Shown: positions 7,972 through 15,024 of the stretch, one piece after another | How the letters are laid out: each line of letters opens with the position of its first letter | Numbering within the stretch: the stretch's first letter is position 1 | NCBI GenBank assembly: GCA_964618975.1 | Contig: CAZUDI010000035.1 | Location: 1 to 40,970 of the forward strand | Length of the DNA stretch: 40,970 nucleotides | Direction: 5' to 3' | Origin: CAZUDI01 sp964618975 | GTDB taxonomy: Bacteria; Desulfobacterota; Desulfomonilia; UBA1062 | The notes under the pieces: generated by a model | The model's database searches: none | What the model was told of the DNA's origin: nothing | What the model saw: only the letters and a program-made list of their open reading frames with translations | Program-made: the position numbers and the translations under genes

Positions 7972-8568
7972 ATGCAGATTCTTCCTCAAGAGATCGCCTT
8001 TGACTTCGACGGCGTGGTGGCCGACACCTTCCACCTCTTCACGCGCATCGCCAAGAGCGACTACGGCATCGACATCGACTACGAAAGCATCACGCACTAC
8101 GAGTTCCTGCGCTCGATCCAGATGGACCGCGCCATCGCCGAGTCCATCATCGAGGCCATCACCTTCCACTCCCACGAACTCGACCTGCGTCCCCACACGC
8201 GCTCCCTGGACGTGCTCGAGCGCCTGGCGGACGTGAATCCCCTGCTCTTCGTGACCGCCCGGCCCGAAAGCGCACCGGTGAGCCTGTGGTTCGAGAGGCA
8301 CCTGCCCGGGAAGGACCTCACCATCATCGCCACCGGCGACAATACCGCCAAGCTCGCGGTGCTCGAAGCGCACCATATCCGCTACTTCATCGACGACCGC
8401 CTGGACACCTGCCACCAGCTCGCTTCCGCCGGCATCACCCCCATCGTCTACGCCCAGCCCTGGAACCGCCAGGAACACCCCTTCACCATGGTGCAAGGCT
8501 GGGACGAGATCGAGGACCTCATCGACTGGAACGGCCATCCGCGTCCAAAAGGCGCAGTGCGCGTTTGA
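7972..8568 (+). CDS. HAD-superfamily phosphatase, nucleotidase-like
   Basis: Cytoplasmic HAD-family hydrolase, 198 residues. Motif I is DFDGVVAD (about 9-16, with the nucleophile and acid aspartates), motif II is the Thr in LLFVTARPESA, a lysine follows (DNTAKLAVLEAHH), and motif IV is the FIDDR acidic pair. The small size, a helical cap inserted after motif I and the VTARP/FIDDR combination recall 5'(3')-deoxyribonucleotidase-like and NagD-independent small HAD proteins, but the substrate cannot be named. An AAGGAGAG ribosome-binding site precedes the ATG. The gene stands alone between long non-coding stretches and is followed by hairpins at 8644-8685. Confidence 0.85.
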   Translation: MQILPQEIAFDFDGVVADTFHLFTRIAKSDYGIDIDYESITHYEFLRSIQMDRAIAESIIEAITFHSHELDLRPHTRSLDVLERLADVNPLLFVTARPESAPVSLWFERHLPGKDLTIIATGDNTAKLAVLEAHHIRYFIDDRLDTCHQLASAGITPIVYAQPWNRQEHPFTMVQGWDEIEDLIDWNGHPRPKGAVRV

Positions 8569-8643
8569 AACCGGAGAAAAAAGAGAAGTTGCTTAAAATA
8601 TCCAGGGAGAACTTCTTGTAAGCAGGCGTTTGCCTGACAGTTC

Positions 8644-8671
8644 CCCCCTTCGTCAGGACAGACGAAGGGGG
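8644..8671 (+). terminator. strong hairpin downstream of the HAD gene
   Basis: CCCCCTTCGTC (8644-8654) pairs perfectly over 11 bp with GACGAAGGGGG (8661-8671) around a 6-base loop. A second small stem, GCGCCC/GGGCGC (about 8671-8685), abuts it. There is no T-run, so intrinsic termination is uncertain; the hairpin may protect the 3' end or belong to an extended repeat. Confidence 0.45.
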
Positions 8672-8725
8672 CGCCCACAGGGCGCGAGGGCCCTGCAAGG
8701 CCGGACCCCTTTCAAGAACTTGTAA

Positions 8726-8793
8726 CCATGGGTATGCACCCCTGGGCAAGCCTTTGCCCCTGCTTTCCACTTTAAGCAACGGGAAACTCGACC
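8726..8793 (+). repeat. intergenic repeat, copy A
   Basis: A 68-base element beginning CCATGGGTATGCACCCC and ending CGGGAAACTCGACC. It shares start, end and length with copy B (12408-12475), and start and layout with copy C (26743-26812). It contains GGGCAAGCC(T)TTGCCC, which can fold on itself. It lies in non-coding DNA; I do not know the family. Confidence 0.6.
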
Positions 8794-9101
8794 CTCAGGT
8801 CAATAAAGCGATTCCTTAAAATTGACGATCCTCGCCGCAGGCAACGAGGAATTCAGCCAATTTTATGGCTTCGCCACCGGAATTGCCAAAAGACAGACAT
8901 CAAAGCCAACCCTCGACGCCAGCGTCGGGGTATTATGGTCATTAAAGGTGTACGCCAGAAAACGGACGGCCTGCAATGGTGGCCGGTTCTGGGATGACAA
9001 CTACCCTCCGGACAATCCCAGATGACAGGTCTACCCCGTAGAGCGGCGCCCCGGTCCCCTCACGTACAACCGTCCCGGGACGCCGCCCCCCCTCATTCAC
9101 C
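8794..9101. other. intergenic region with two imperfect hairpins
   Basis: I see no supportable gene. AAAATTG (8818-8824) is mirrored by CAATTTT (8858-8864), with CCTCG/CGAGG inside it, forming a long imperfect stem that ends in T-rich sequence on either strand and could terminate transcription both ways. Around 8910-8935, CGACGC-CA-GCGTCG gives another small hairpin. The region is convergent between the HAD gene and the lipoprotein gene, which fits a terminator role. Confidence 0.35.
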
Positions 9102-10592
9102 TCACAGGCCCAGGATGCCCTCATCCTGCCAGTCATCCACGGACCAGTCGCCAAGGTCGCCGCTGAAGTCCGCCCTCTCCGTATCCGGAGCATCCAGGCC
9201 GAAGTCCACGCGCACGTTTTCGCTCTCGAGACCCTGCAGGCTTACGTGCCCGCCTTCCCAGTATCCCGCGGCATTGCGGAAGATGGTGCCGCTGGTCAGA
9301 TAACCATCGGTAATGTCGTCGGGGCTCGTCACGCTCACCAGGCCGTCCAGGTCCGGCACGCTCAGGGCGCCCTCGAGCATGAGCAGGGTGCGATCGACAA
9401 AAACATCTCCCTCTTTGTAGCGATAGGATCTCTGCCGGTAGCTAAACCCGGCATCGGATGTGCCGGCCCCGGCCGCGAAGGCGTAGGCCTCCCCGTCCAC
9501 GCTGAAGACACCCCCCAGGGTATAGTCGCGGTGGTCGGCATACTGCGGCATCTCGCCGTAGATGAAGGGCACGATCTCGAGATTCTGGGGCAGGTGTTCC
9601 GTATCCACCGGGTCCGCACTGCCGTAGTAGACCTCGTAGGCTAAGTTCCAGCCCTGGTAGGCCACCGTCAGGTCAGGGTTGGTATAGACGGCTGCAAGGC
9701 CTTCACAGGCCTCAATCTGCACCGAGCGGATGAAGAAGTCCTCCAGGGTCCCATTGGGAGGTATGAGTGAAATGATGGTTGCCTTGAAGAGACCCGTGAC
9801 CTCCGCCTTCAGGTCCACCACCGCATCATCGCCAAAGTAGGCGCAGTCCCCCAGGGGATAACCGTTGTCGGTGAAGGTGAGGTCGAGATTGGCGCTGAAG
9901 GTGTTGTAGTCGTCGACCTTTTGCCCGGGAGTCACCGTCAGGACGGCTGTGTATAACTCGTGGCCGCCCACGACATGCGTGTAGTTTATCGCAATTTCTT
10001 GCTCCATCAGGACGAAATTAAGGATCTGACTTTCATTCATCGACAGAAGGACGTCCATCGTGACGCCCACCACCATGTCGTTCAGGTCGCCGAGCATGAG
10101 GTCGTAGAAGCGCTCGTTGTCGGTGGTGGATTCTTTGTCCATGTAACCGATGCCGGCGTAGGCCGCATTCAGCACCGCCTCGGCGTCGCCTTGGAATCCC
10201 AGGACGGTCTCCCGGACATACACGCTGCAGGTGTCGCTGTCCTCCTTTCCGCTGTCGTCGGTGACCGTGAGCTCGAAGGTCAGGTCGCCGGCGGCAGCAG
10301 GCGCCGTGAAGCTGGGGCTGACCGTGTCAGGGTCCGTCAGGGTCACCGCCCCCGAGACCACGCTCCAGGAGTAACTCAAGGTGCCGCTGGAGGCGCTGGA
10401 GGCGCTGCCGTCGAGCGTGACGAGGGCCCCGCAAACCACGGTCCGGTCACCCCCGGCATCGGCCACCGGGGCCGAGGTCGCTTCGCCGCTCACGGGGGCG
10501 AGCCCGCCGCCACCCCCGCCGCCCCCGCCGCAGGCGTTAAGGGCGAGGACACTCAGGAATACCAGTCCATAATACACAACGCTGCGTTTCAT
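9102..10592 (-). CDS. lipoprotein with poly-glycine linker and PKD-like domain, paralogue of the next gene
   Basis: Unrecognised 496-residue envelope protein. The signal peptide MKRSVVYYGLVFLSVLALNAC has its lipobox at LNAC (Cys21), followed directly by nine glycines, a flexible tether seen in some outer-membrane lipoproteins. Residues about 42-130 resemble a PKD/REJ beta-sandwich (ADAGGDRTVVCGALVTLDGS, LSYSWSVVSG, LTFELTVTDDSG). The remaining 365 residues align by eye with the neighbouring lipoprotein at 10671: both have AYAGIG after a helical start, a GW-x-AYE segment, YTL-G-FS--G-AY, and a C-terminal GxWxGG motif. GGAG precedes the ATG. It lies 78 bases downstream of its paralogue and is probably cotranscribed. 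The function is unknown; surface exposure is plausible. Confidence 0.8.
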   Translation of the reverse strand: MKRSVVYYGLVFLSVLALNACGGGGGGGGGLAPVSGEATSAPVADAGGDRTVVCGALVTLDGSASSASSGTLSYSWSVVSGAVTLTDPDTVSPSFTAPAAAGDLTFELTVTDDSGKEDSDTCSVYVRETVLGFQGDAEAVLNAAYAGIGYMDKESTTDNERFYDLMLGDLNDMVVGVTMDVLLSMNESQILNFVLMEQEIAINYTHVVGGHELYTAVLTVTPGQKVDDYNTFSANLDLTFTDNGYPLGDCAYFGDDAVVDLKAEVTGLFKATIISLIPPNGTLEDFFIRSVQIEACEGLAAVYTNPDLTVAYQGWNLAYEVYYGSADPVDTEHLPQNLEIVPFIYGEMPQYADHRDYTLGGVFSVDGEAYAFAAGAGTSDAGFSYRQRSYRYKEGDVFVDRTLLMLEGALSVPDLDGLVSVTSPDDITDGYLTSGTIFRNAAGYWEGGHVSLQGLESENVRVDFGLDAPDTERADFSGDLGDWSVDDWQDEGILGL

Positions 10593-10670
10593 GAGATCTC
10601 CTTTTGCAAGCCTTGGGTTTTTCTCTTAAAGGGGCCACGCCGTCGACGAGCGCCCCCTGTCCTTTAATTA

Positions 10671-11885
10671 TTATGGAAGCGGGTCGAGGATGTCCTGCCA
10701 GAGATTGATTACCCAGGGCGCCTCCGGGCTGGTGCTGGAGACGAAGAGGGCCGCGCCGTCTATGAAGGCGATATCCACCGTATTGTCGGTGGCGCTTATA
10801 GAACACTCCCCGCCCGTCCACGTGCCGCCCGCGTCGCGCATGATGACATGCGCGAGGTCGGCGGGATCGAGCTCGGCAGGGTCGAGCCCCGCGAGCCCCC
10901 CCGCGAGGATGCCGCTTAGGGGCGAGCTCACCTGCACGTCCGTACCCTCCAGGGAGGGAGAGCCCACCTCACCGGTCATGGCCAGCAGGAAGGGGGGTAT
11001 CTCTTCATCGAGCTCTACCTCCCGAGCGTCATACTGGCCGTAGCGCATGTCGTTGAAGGTGTAGGCCGCGCCTGCAAGGCTGAAGGTGCCCTCCAGGGTG
11101 TAGAGGCGGTGATCGGGACTCTCCTCCAGCCCCGCATCGATGCCGAAGATTTCCAGGAGACCCAGCAGCGCCTGCGGCACGATGCGGGCGTTGACGCGGT
11201 CTTCCCCCAACTCGTAGGCGATGCTCCAGCCGGCGTAGCCGGCCGTGTCGTCCCCGTAGTCGGCCATCAGGGTGTTGTCGGTGCGGAGGCGCACCTGCGG
11301 GAGTGTCACGCTGACCTCGCCCCCGGCATCCACATCATAGTCGAGGTCGATATCGGCCATGAAGGCGGTCCGACCCGGGGTGGCGCTGTAGGTGACGCCG
11401 CCTGTTGCGTGCCCTTGCTCCTCGAACTGGGCGCCGAGGTTCAGGTGCAGCGCAAACGACTGGCCGGAAAAGACGTCTCCCTCGGTAGGCTGCACGCTGA
11501 GGGTGACACTTACTCCATTTGCCTCTATGCTCAGCACCGCCGTCTGACCAAACATGAGATTGCCCAGCGCACTCAAATTACCATTCTCAATCACCAGGAG
11601 TGTCAGACTGCCCATCAGGGAATTGAGATCATCGAACATGATCCCGTAGAGGGCCTCGTCGTCGGCCGGATCGTCCGGCTGCATGCAGCCGATGCCGGCA
11701 TAGGCGGCATACAGGGTCTCTTCGGCCTGCCCTTTTGTGAGGGTGGCCGCCGGGGGCAGATCCTCGCTGGTGGAGCTGGCGCTGATGCTCACCCGTGGCG
11801 AATCGCCCGCGTCGCCGTCGCCCCACCAGCACCCGCCCAGTGCCAGGCACAGGCTGCATACCGTAACCGCTGCGATCCTCTGCAT
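10671..11885 (-). CDS. lipoprotein of unknown function, paralogue of the downstream gene
   Basis: Unrecognised 404-residue lipoprotein. The frame extends upstream, but the ATG at 11885 is chosen because AGGGAGGG lies 7 bases before it and it gives a compact signal peptide, MQRIAAVTVCSLCLALGGC (lipobox LGGC, Cys19). It lacks the PKD-like domain and glycine tether of its neighbour but shares the body: AYAGIG near residue 60, GWSIAYELGE, YTLEGTFSLAGAAYTF and GGTWTGGECS. The two genes look like a tandem duplication followed by gain or loss of an N-terminal domain. A sigma-54-like promoter lies 38 bases upstream, so expression may depend on an enhancer-binding regulator outside the window. Confidence 0.8.
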   Translation of the reverse strand: MQRIAAVTVCSLCLALGGCWWGDGDAGDSPRVSISASSTSEDLPPAATLTKGQAEETLYAAYAGIGCMQPDDPADDEALYGIMFDDLNSLMGSLTLLVIENGNLSALGNLMFGQTAVLSIEANGVSVTLSVQPTEGDVFSGQSFALHLNLGAQFEEQGHATGGVTYSATPGRTAFMADIDLDYDVDAGGEVSVTLPQVRLRTDNTLMADYGDDTAGYAGWSIAYELGEDRVNARIVPQALLGLLEIFGIDAGLEESPDHRLYTLEGTFSLAGAAYTFNDMRYGQYDAREVELDEEIPPFLLAMTGEVGSPSLEGTDVQVSSPLSGILAGGLAGLDPAELDPADLAHVIMRDAGGTWTGGECSISATDNTVDIAFIDGAALFVSSTSPEAPWVINLWQDILDPLP

Positions 11886-11923
11886 GCTCCGCCCTCCCTT
11901 AAGGCTCAAGTACCCTGAATTAA

Positions 11924-11939
11924 AGCAAGGTTCATGCCC
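11924..11939 (-). promoter_or_regulatory. sigma-54-like promoter upstream of the lipoprotein pair
   Basis: On the minus strand GGGCATGAACCTTGCT matches the -24/-12 consensus TGGCACGNNNNTTGCW at all but two fixed positions, with the invariant GG and GC exactly 10 bases apart. Transcription would start near 11913 and leave a short leader before the ribosome-binding site of the gene at 11885. No enhancer site or cognate regulator was identified. Confidence 0.5.
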
Positions 11940-12407
11940 GTTCTTGTCATTCGAATTTATTGACAATATTTTGCATTTTCCCCGAGGGCATGAAATAATT
12001 TTCCCACGGGGGTCAGCAAGAGGGAACTTCCTTTCTCCCTGCCGCCCCAGGGGCCGGTGCTCATGGCAGGCACGCACCGGGTAAGCACCGATGGGCCTTG
12101 CCCCCGTTGACGTGTCTTCCCGGCCCTGCCGGATAATGTGGCGGCTTGTTCATGGGGGCGCCTCCCCTGCGGGACAGGGCACCGGTCGTACGCCCATCCA
12201 TCGGCGCACAGTGCCTGCGCACATGAATGAGGATACGATATCGGGCCGGTATATGAGGGCCCGGCACGGATAAGCTTCAAGCACAACAGGTCTAATCGCC
12301 TGTGGCTGGCGGCCTGAGGGCTCATCCTGGGGTCAACAATAATATAGGGTATCCTTATCATTATCACCTGCTGATTTCGGTCGGCGCCACGCCCCTGCGG
12401 CCTTCCG
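11940..12407. other. long intergenic region without a recognised gene
   Basis: Open frames here show no ribosome-binding sites and no protein-like pattern. The part next to 11940-12010 is AT-rich and probably holds upstream control sequence for the minus-strand lipoprotein genes. CCCGAGGGCATGAAAT at about 11981-11996 is followed by TTTTCCCACGGG, giving a loose dyad. I saw no tRNA, known riboswitch or transposon end. Confidence 0.35.
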
Positions 12408-12475
12408 CCAGGGGTATGAATCCCAGGGCAAGCCCTTGAGCCACCTTGACGCCGCCAGCGGCGGGGAACTCGACC
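12408..12475 (+). repeat. intergenic repeat, copy B
   Basis: A 68-base element beginning CCAGGGGTATGAATCCC and ending CGGGGAACTCGACC, the same length and boundaries as copy A. Its middle contains GCCGC-CA-GCGGC, a perfect small palindrome, and GCCACCTT before it; both are also found in the partial copy near 35678 on the other strand. Confidence 0.6.
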
Positions 12476-12645
12476 AAAACCAGGGCGACAGGACACCCCG
12501 CTGGGGGGCAGGGCAGACGGCTCGGGTAGGAGGTATTTCCACTAACGCCCCTCCGGGCGGACCAAGGGGAAGCGGCATCACTTTCTTTATTATTTTCATT
12601 TCATTAGGATCTCGTAGCAATCAATCCCACCCCCCAATTATCTGC

Positions 12646-12672
12646 TTGACACACAGGGGGTGATGGTATAGA
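12646..12672 (+). promoter_or_regulatory. promoter of the spermidine operon
   Basis: TTGACA (12646-12651) and TATAGA (12667-12672) are separated by 15 bases, or 16 if the -35 is read as CTTGAC. They lie 66 bases before the XRE-cupin start. A 25-bp palindrome covers the -10 box, so the promoter is probably repressible. Confidence 0.6.
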
Positions 12673-12684
12673 GAGTGCCATCAC
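12660..12684. promoter_or_regulatory. palindromic operator candidate over the -10 box
   Basis: GTGATGG (12660-12666) and CCATCAC (12678-12684) are perfect 7-bp arms around an 11-base centre that includes the -10 element. Binding here would block RNA polymerase. The natural candidate is the XRE-cupin protein encoded immediately downstream, acting as an autorepressor; this is inferred from position. Confidence 0.5.
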
Positions 12685-12737
12685 AAGGTTTACTATGATA
12701 AACAAGCAGACACACTTAAGTGTACCAAGGAAAAGGG

Positions 12738-13277
12738 ATGAAAATCGGCAAGAAGATAAAGAATCTTCGGCTGGCTCAGGAACTGACGCAGGAAGACCTA
12801 GCCAACCGGGCGGATCTCACCAAGGGATTCATCTCCCTACTGGAGCGGGATCTGCAGTCGCCGTCCCTGGATACGCTTGAGCTGATCCTGAACGCCCTCG
12901 ATACCAGCCCCGCCGTTTTCTTTGCCGATAGTGGACCCGACGTGATCGTCTTCAGCCAGCAGCAGCGCGTGCTCATGCAGGACGAGGGCGGCGTGATCAA
13001 GGAGGTCCTCATCCCCGGAGCCCAGGACCGCGAGGTGGACATGATGCAGGTAACCCTCTCGCCCGGCGCGGCCACCGTCCACGAAGAGCCGCACGCAGGC
13101 GACGAGTGCGGGCTGGTGATCACGGGCAAGATCTGGATTACCCTGGGCAAGGACGTCTACACGGCCTCCAGCGGCGACGCCTTCTACTATACGGCCAGTT
13201 CCGAACACTGGATCGAGAACCGCACCGGGCGCAAATCCACGTTCCTGTGGATCTCCGCGCCGCCAAGCTTTTTTTAG
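12738..13277 (+). CDS. XRE-family regulator with C-terminal cupin domain
   Basis: Transcription factor of 179 residues with a helix-turn-helix at about 5-60 (IGKKIKNLRLAQELTQEDLA, FISLLERDLQSPSLDTL) and a cupin ligand-binding domain at about 105-175 (HEEPHAGDECGLVITGKIWI, GDAFYYTASSEHWIEN). The layout matches PuuR-like regulators, which often respond to small metabolites. The ATG at 12738 is preferred over an in-frame GTG at 12720 because AAGGA lies six bases upstream. It is the first gene of the polyamine operon, 17 bases before speD, so spermidine, putrescine or agmatine is a reasonable effector. Its probable target is the palindrome at 12660-12684. Confidence 0.88.
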   Translation: MKIGKKIKNLRLAQELTQEDLANRADLTKGFISLLERDLQSPSLDTLELILNALDTSPAVFFADSGPDVIVFSQQQRVLMQDEGGVIKEVLIPGAQDREVDMMQVTLSPGAATVHEEPHAGDECGLVITGKIWITLGKDVYTASSGDAFYYTASSEHWIENRTGRKSTFLWISAPPSFF

Positions 13278-13294
13278 GAAGGGAGGGACAAACG

Positions 13295-13696
13295 ATGGAT
13301 GCATTGGGAGTGCACATCCTGGCGGAATATTACGACTGCAGGTCAGAGGTACTCAACGACACGGCCATGATCGAACAGCACCTGAACCAGGCCGCCGACA
13401 AGGCCGGCGCCACCGTCGTCTCCTCCGCCTTCCATGCCTTCAACCCCTATGGCGTGAGCGGGGTGGTGGTGATCGCCGAGAGCCACCTGACCATCCACAC
13501 CTGGCCGGAATACGGCTATGCCGCCGTGGACATCTTTACCTGCGGAGACAGCGTAGACCCGTGGAAGGCCTTTGAATATCTCAAAGAACGGCTGGGGAGC
13601 ACCCACTTCTCCACCATCGAGATGAAGCGGGGGCAACTCAAGGTAGTCGGACAGGAACTCAAGTACAAACCGGACGCGATCAGCGCCATAGGGTGA
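13295..13696 (+). CDS. speD: S-adenosylmethionine decarboxylase proenzyme
   Basis: Makes decarboxylated SAM, the aminopropyl donor for spermidine synthesis. At 133 residues it belongs to the short prokaryotic class (Thermotoga/Bacillus type). The proenzyme cuts itself between Glu62 and Ser63 in AESHLTIHTWPE to form the pyruvoyl group. His68 and Cys83 (DIFTCG) are the conserved processing and proton-donor residues. The ATG at 13295 is preceded by GGGAGGG; the open frame extends upstream, but that part overlaps the regulator gene and is not protein-like. It sits 4 bases ahead of the arginine decarboxylase gene. Confidence 0.96.
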   Translation: MDALGVHILAEYYDCRSEVLNDTAMIEQHLNQAADKAGATVVSSAFHAFNPYGVSGVVVIAESHLTIHTWPEYGYAAVDIFTCGDSVDPWKAFEYLKERLGSTHFSTIEMKRGQLKVVGQELKYKPDAISAIG

Positions 13697-13700
13697 GGAA

Positions 13701-14168
13701 ATGGTCATCAGAACGCCGTCAACGTATTTTCTTACCGCAGGTGATTCGGAGGGCTTTACCACCCTCAATGCCTTTGATGGTGCCCTCCTGAGGGCGGGCA
13801 TCGGCAATACCAACCTGGTGCGGATGAGCAGCATCTGCCCCCCCCGGGCGCGTCAGGTCGACAGTGTCGCGCTGCCGCAGGGGGCCCTGGTGCCGGTAGC
13901 CTATGCCTCCATCACCTCCGCCGAACCCGGCGAGGTGATCTCGGCGGGCGTGGCCATCGCCCTGCCCGAGGACGAGGATCACGCCGGCCTCATCATGGAG
14001 TACTCGGCCAAGGCCCCGCGGGTCGATGTGGAACACATGGTGCGCCGCATGGCCGAAGAGGGTATGAAGATGCGGGGCAAACCCATTAAGCAGATCAAGA
14101 GTTCGGTCGTCGAGCACAAGGTCGTATCTTGCGGCTGCGCCTTCGCGGCGGTCGTCCTGTGGGAGTAG
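13701..14168 (+). CDS. pdaD: pyruvoyl-dependent arginine decarboxylase
   Basis: Converts arginine to agmatine. The 155 residues and the motif NLVRMSSICPP with self-cleavage between Ser43 and Ser44 identify the PvlArgDC family first described in methanogens. The catalytic glutamate is visible in LIMEYSA (Glu99). The C-terminal half (VRRMAEEGMKMRGKPIKQIK, VVEHKVVSCGCAFAAVVLW) is also typical. It is unrelated to the PLP-dependent SpeA enzyme of most bacteria. Its place between speD and speE, with agmatinase following, fixes the substrate as arginine rather than ornithine with good confidence. Confidence 0.94.
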   Translation: MVIRTPSTYFLTAGDSEGFTTLNAFDGALLRAGIGNTNLVRMSSICPPRARQVDSVALPQGALVPVAYASITSAEPGEVISAGVAIALPEDEDHAGLIMEYSAKAPRVDVEHMVRRMAEEGMKMRGKPIKQIKSSVVEHKVVSCGCAFAAVVLWE

Positions 14169-14175
14169 GGTCAGT

Positions 14176-15024
14176 ATGCTGAAGGACGATTGGTTCATCG
14201 AAGTCTTTGAAAAAACGGCCAGCGGCCTGACCTTCCGGGTCGACGAGGTCCTGTTCTCCGGAGAAAGCCCCTTTCAGCGGGTGGCGGTCATCAGGAACGC
14301 CTTCTTCGGCAATGTCATGCTGCTGGACGACCTGGTCATGCTCACCGAGCGCGACGAATTCTACTACCACGACATGCTCGTGCATGTCCCGCTGATGTGC
14401 GTGGACGAACCCCGCGACGTGCTCATCATCGGCGGGGGCGATGGGGGCTCGGTGCGCGAGGCCCTCAAGCACCCCAGTGTACGGCGGGTGGTCCTGTGCG
14501 AGATCGACCAGATGGTCATCGACGTCTCCCGGCGTTTCTTCCCCTCCCTGGCGGAACGTCTCGACGACGAGCGCGTGGAGATCTGCGTGGGGGACGGTAT
14601 CCGGTATGTCCACGAACACCCGGGGGAATTCGATTGCGTCTGCATCGACTCCACCGACCCCATCGGCCCGGCCGTGGGGCTCTTCACGCCGGAATTCTAC
14701 ACCGACGTGAAGGCGGCGCTACGCGCCGGCGGCGCCATGAGCGCGCAGACCGAGTCGCCCGCCTGGAGCCTCAATGCGGTGAGGGGTATCAGGGACAACA
14801 TCGCCCGGGCCTTTGAGCACCCGCGCCTCTATCTGGCCCCCTCCCCCTGTTATCCCTCCGGCTCCTGGTCGTTCGCCCTGGCGCTCAAATCGGACAGGGA
14901 TCCGGCTTGCGATTTCGATGTCCAGCGGGCCGCACAGATCAGCCGGCACTGCCGCTACTACAACCCCGACATCCACCGCGCCGCCTTTGTGCTGCCAAAC
15001 TTCATCCGGGATGCGCTCCTGTGA
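14176..15024 (+). CDS. speE: spermidine synthase
   Basis: Aminopropyltransferase of 282 residues that transfers the aminopropyl group of decarboxylated SAM to putrescine, releasing methylthioadenosine. It has the N-terminal beta-strand domain (SPFQRVAVIRNAFFGNVMLL), the nucleotide loop VLIIGGGDGGSVRE (about 82-95), the acidic residue ending strand beta2 (VVLCEIDQMVID) and the gatekeeping DSTDPIGPA motif with catalytic Asp (about 160-168), all as in the family. It starts 8 bases after the decarboxylase gene and overlaps the agmatinase start (GTGA). Confidence 0.96.
   Translation: MLKDDWFIEVFEKTASGLTFRVDEVLFSGESPFQRVAVIRNAFFGNVMLLDDLVMLTERDEFYYHDMLVHVPLMCVDEPRDVLIIGGGDGGSVREALKHPSVRRVVLCEIDQMVIDVSRRFFPSLAERLDDERVEICVGDGIRYVHEHPGEFDCVCIDSTDPIGPAVGLFTPEFYTDVKAALRAGGAMSAQTESPAWSLNAVRGIRDNIARAFEHPRLYLAPSPCYPSGSWSFALALKSDRDPACDFDVQRAAQISRHCRYYNPDIHRAAFVLPNFIRDALL

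Noticed and set aside
8822..9025. 67-codon open frame in the region between the HAD gene and the lipoprotein gene
   Set aside because: It begins inside a hairpin, has no ribosome-binding site and no protein-like pattern.
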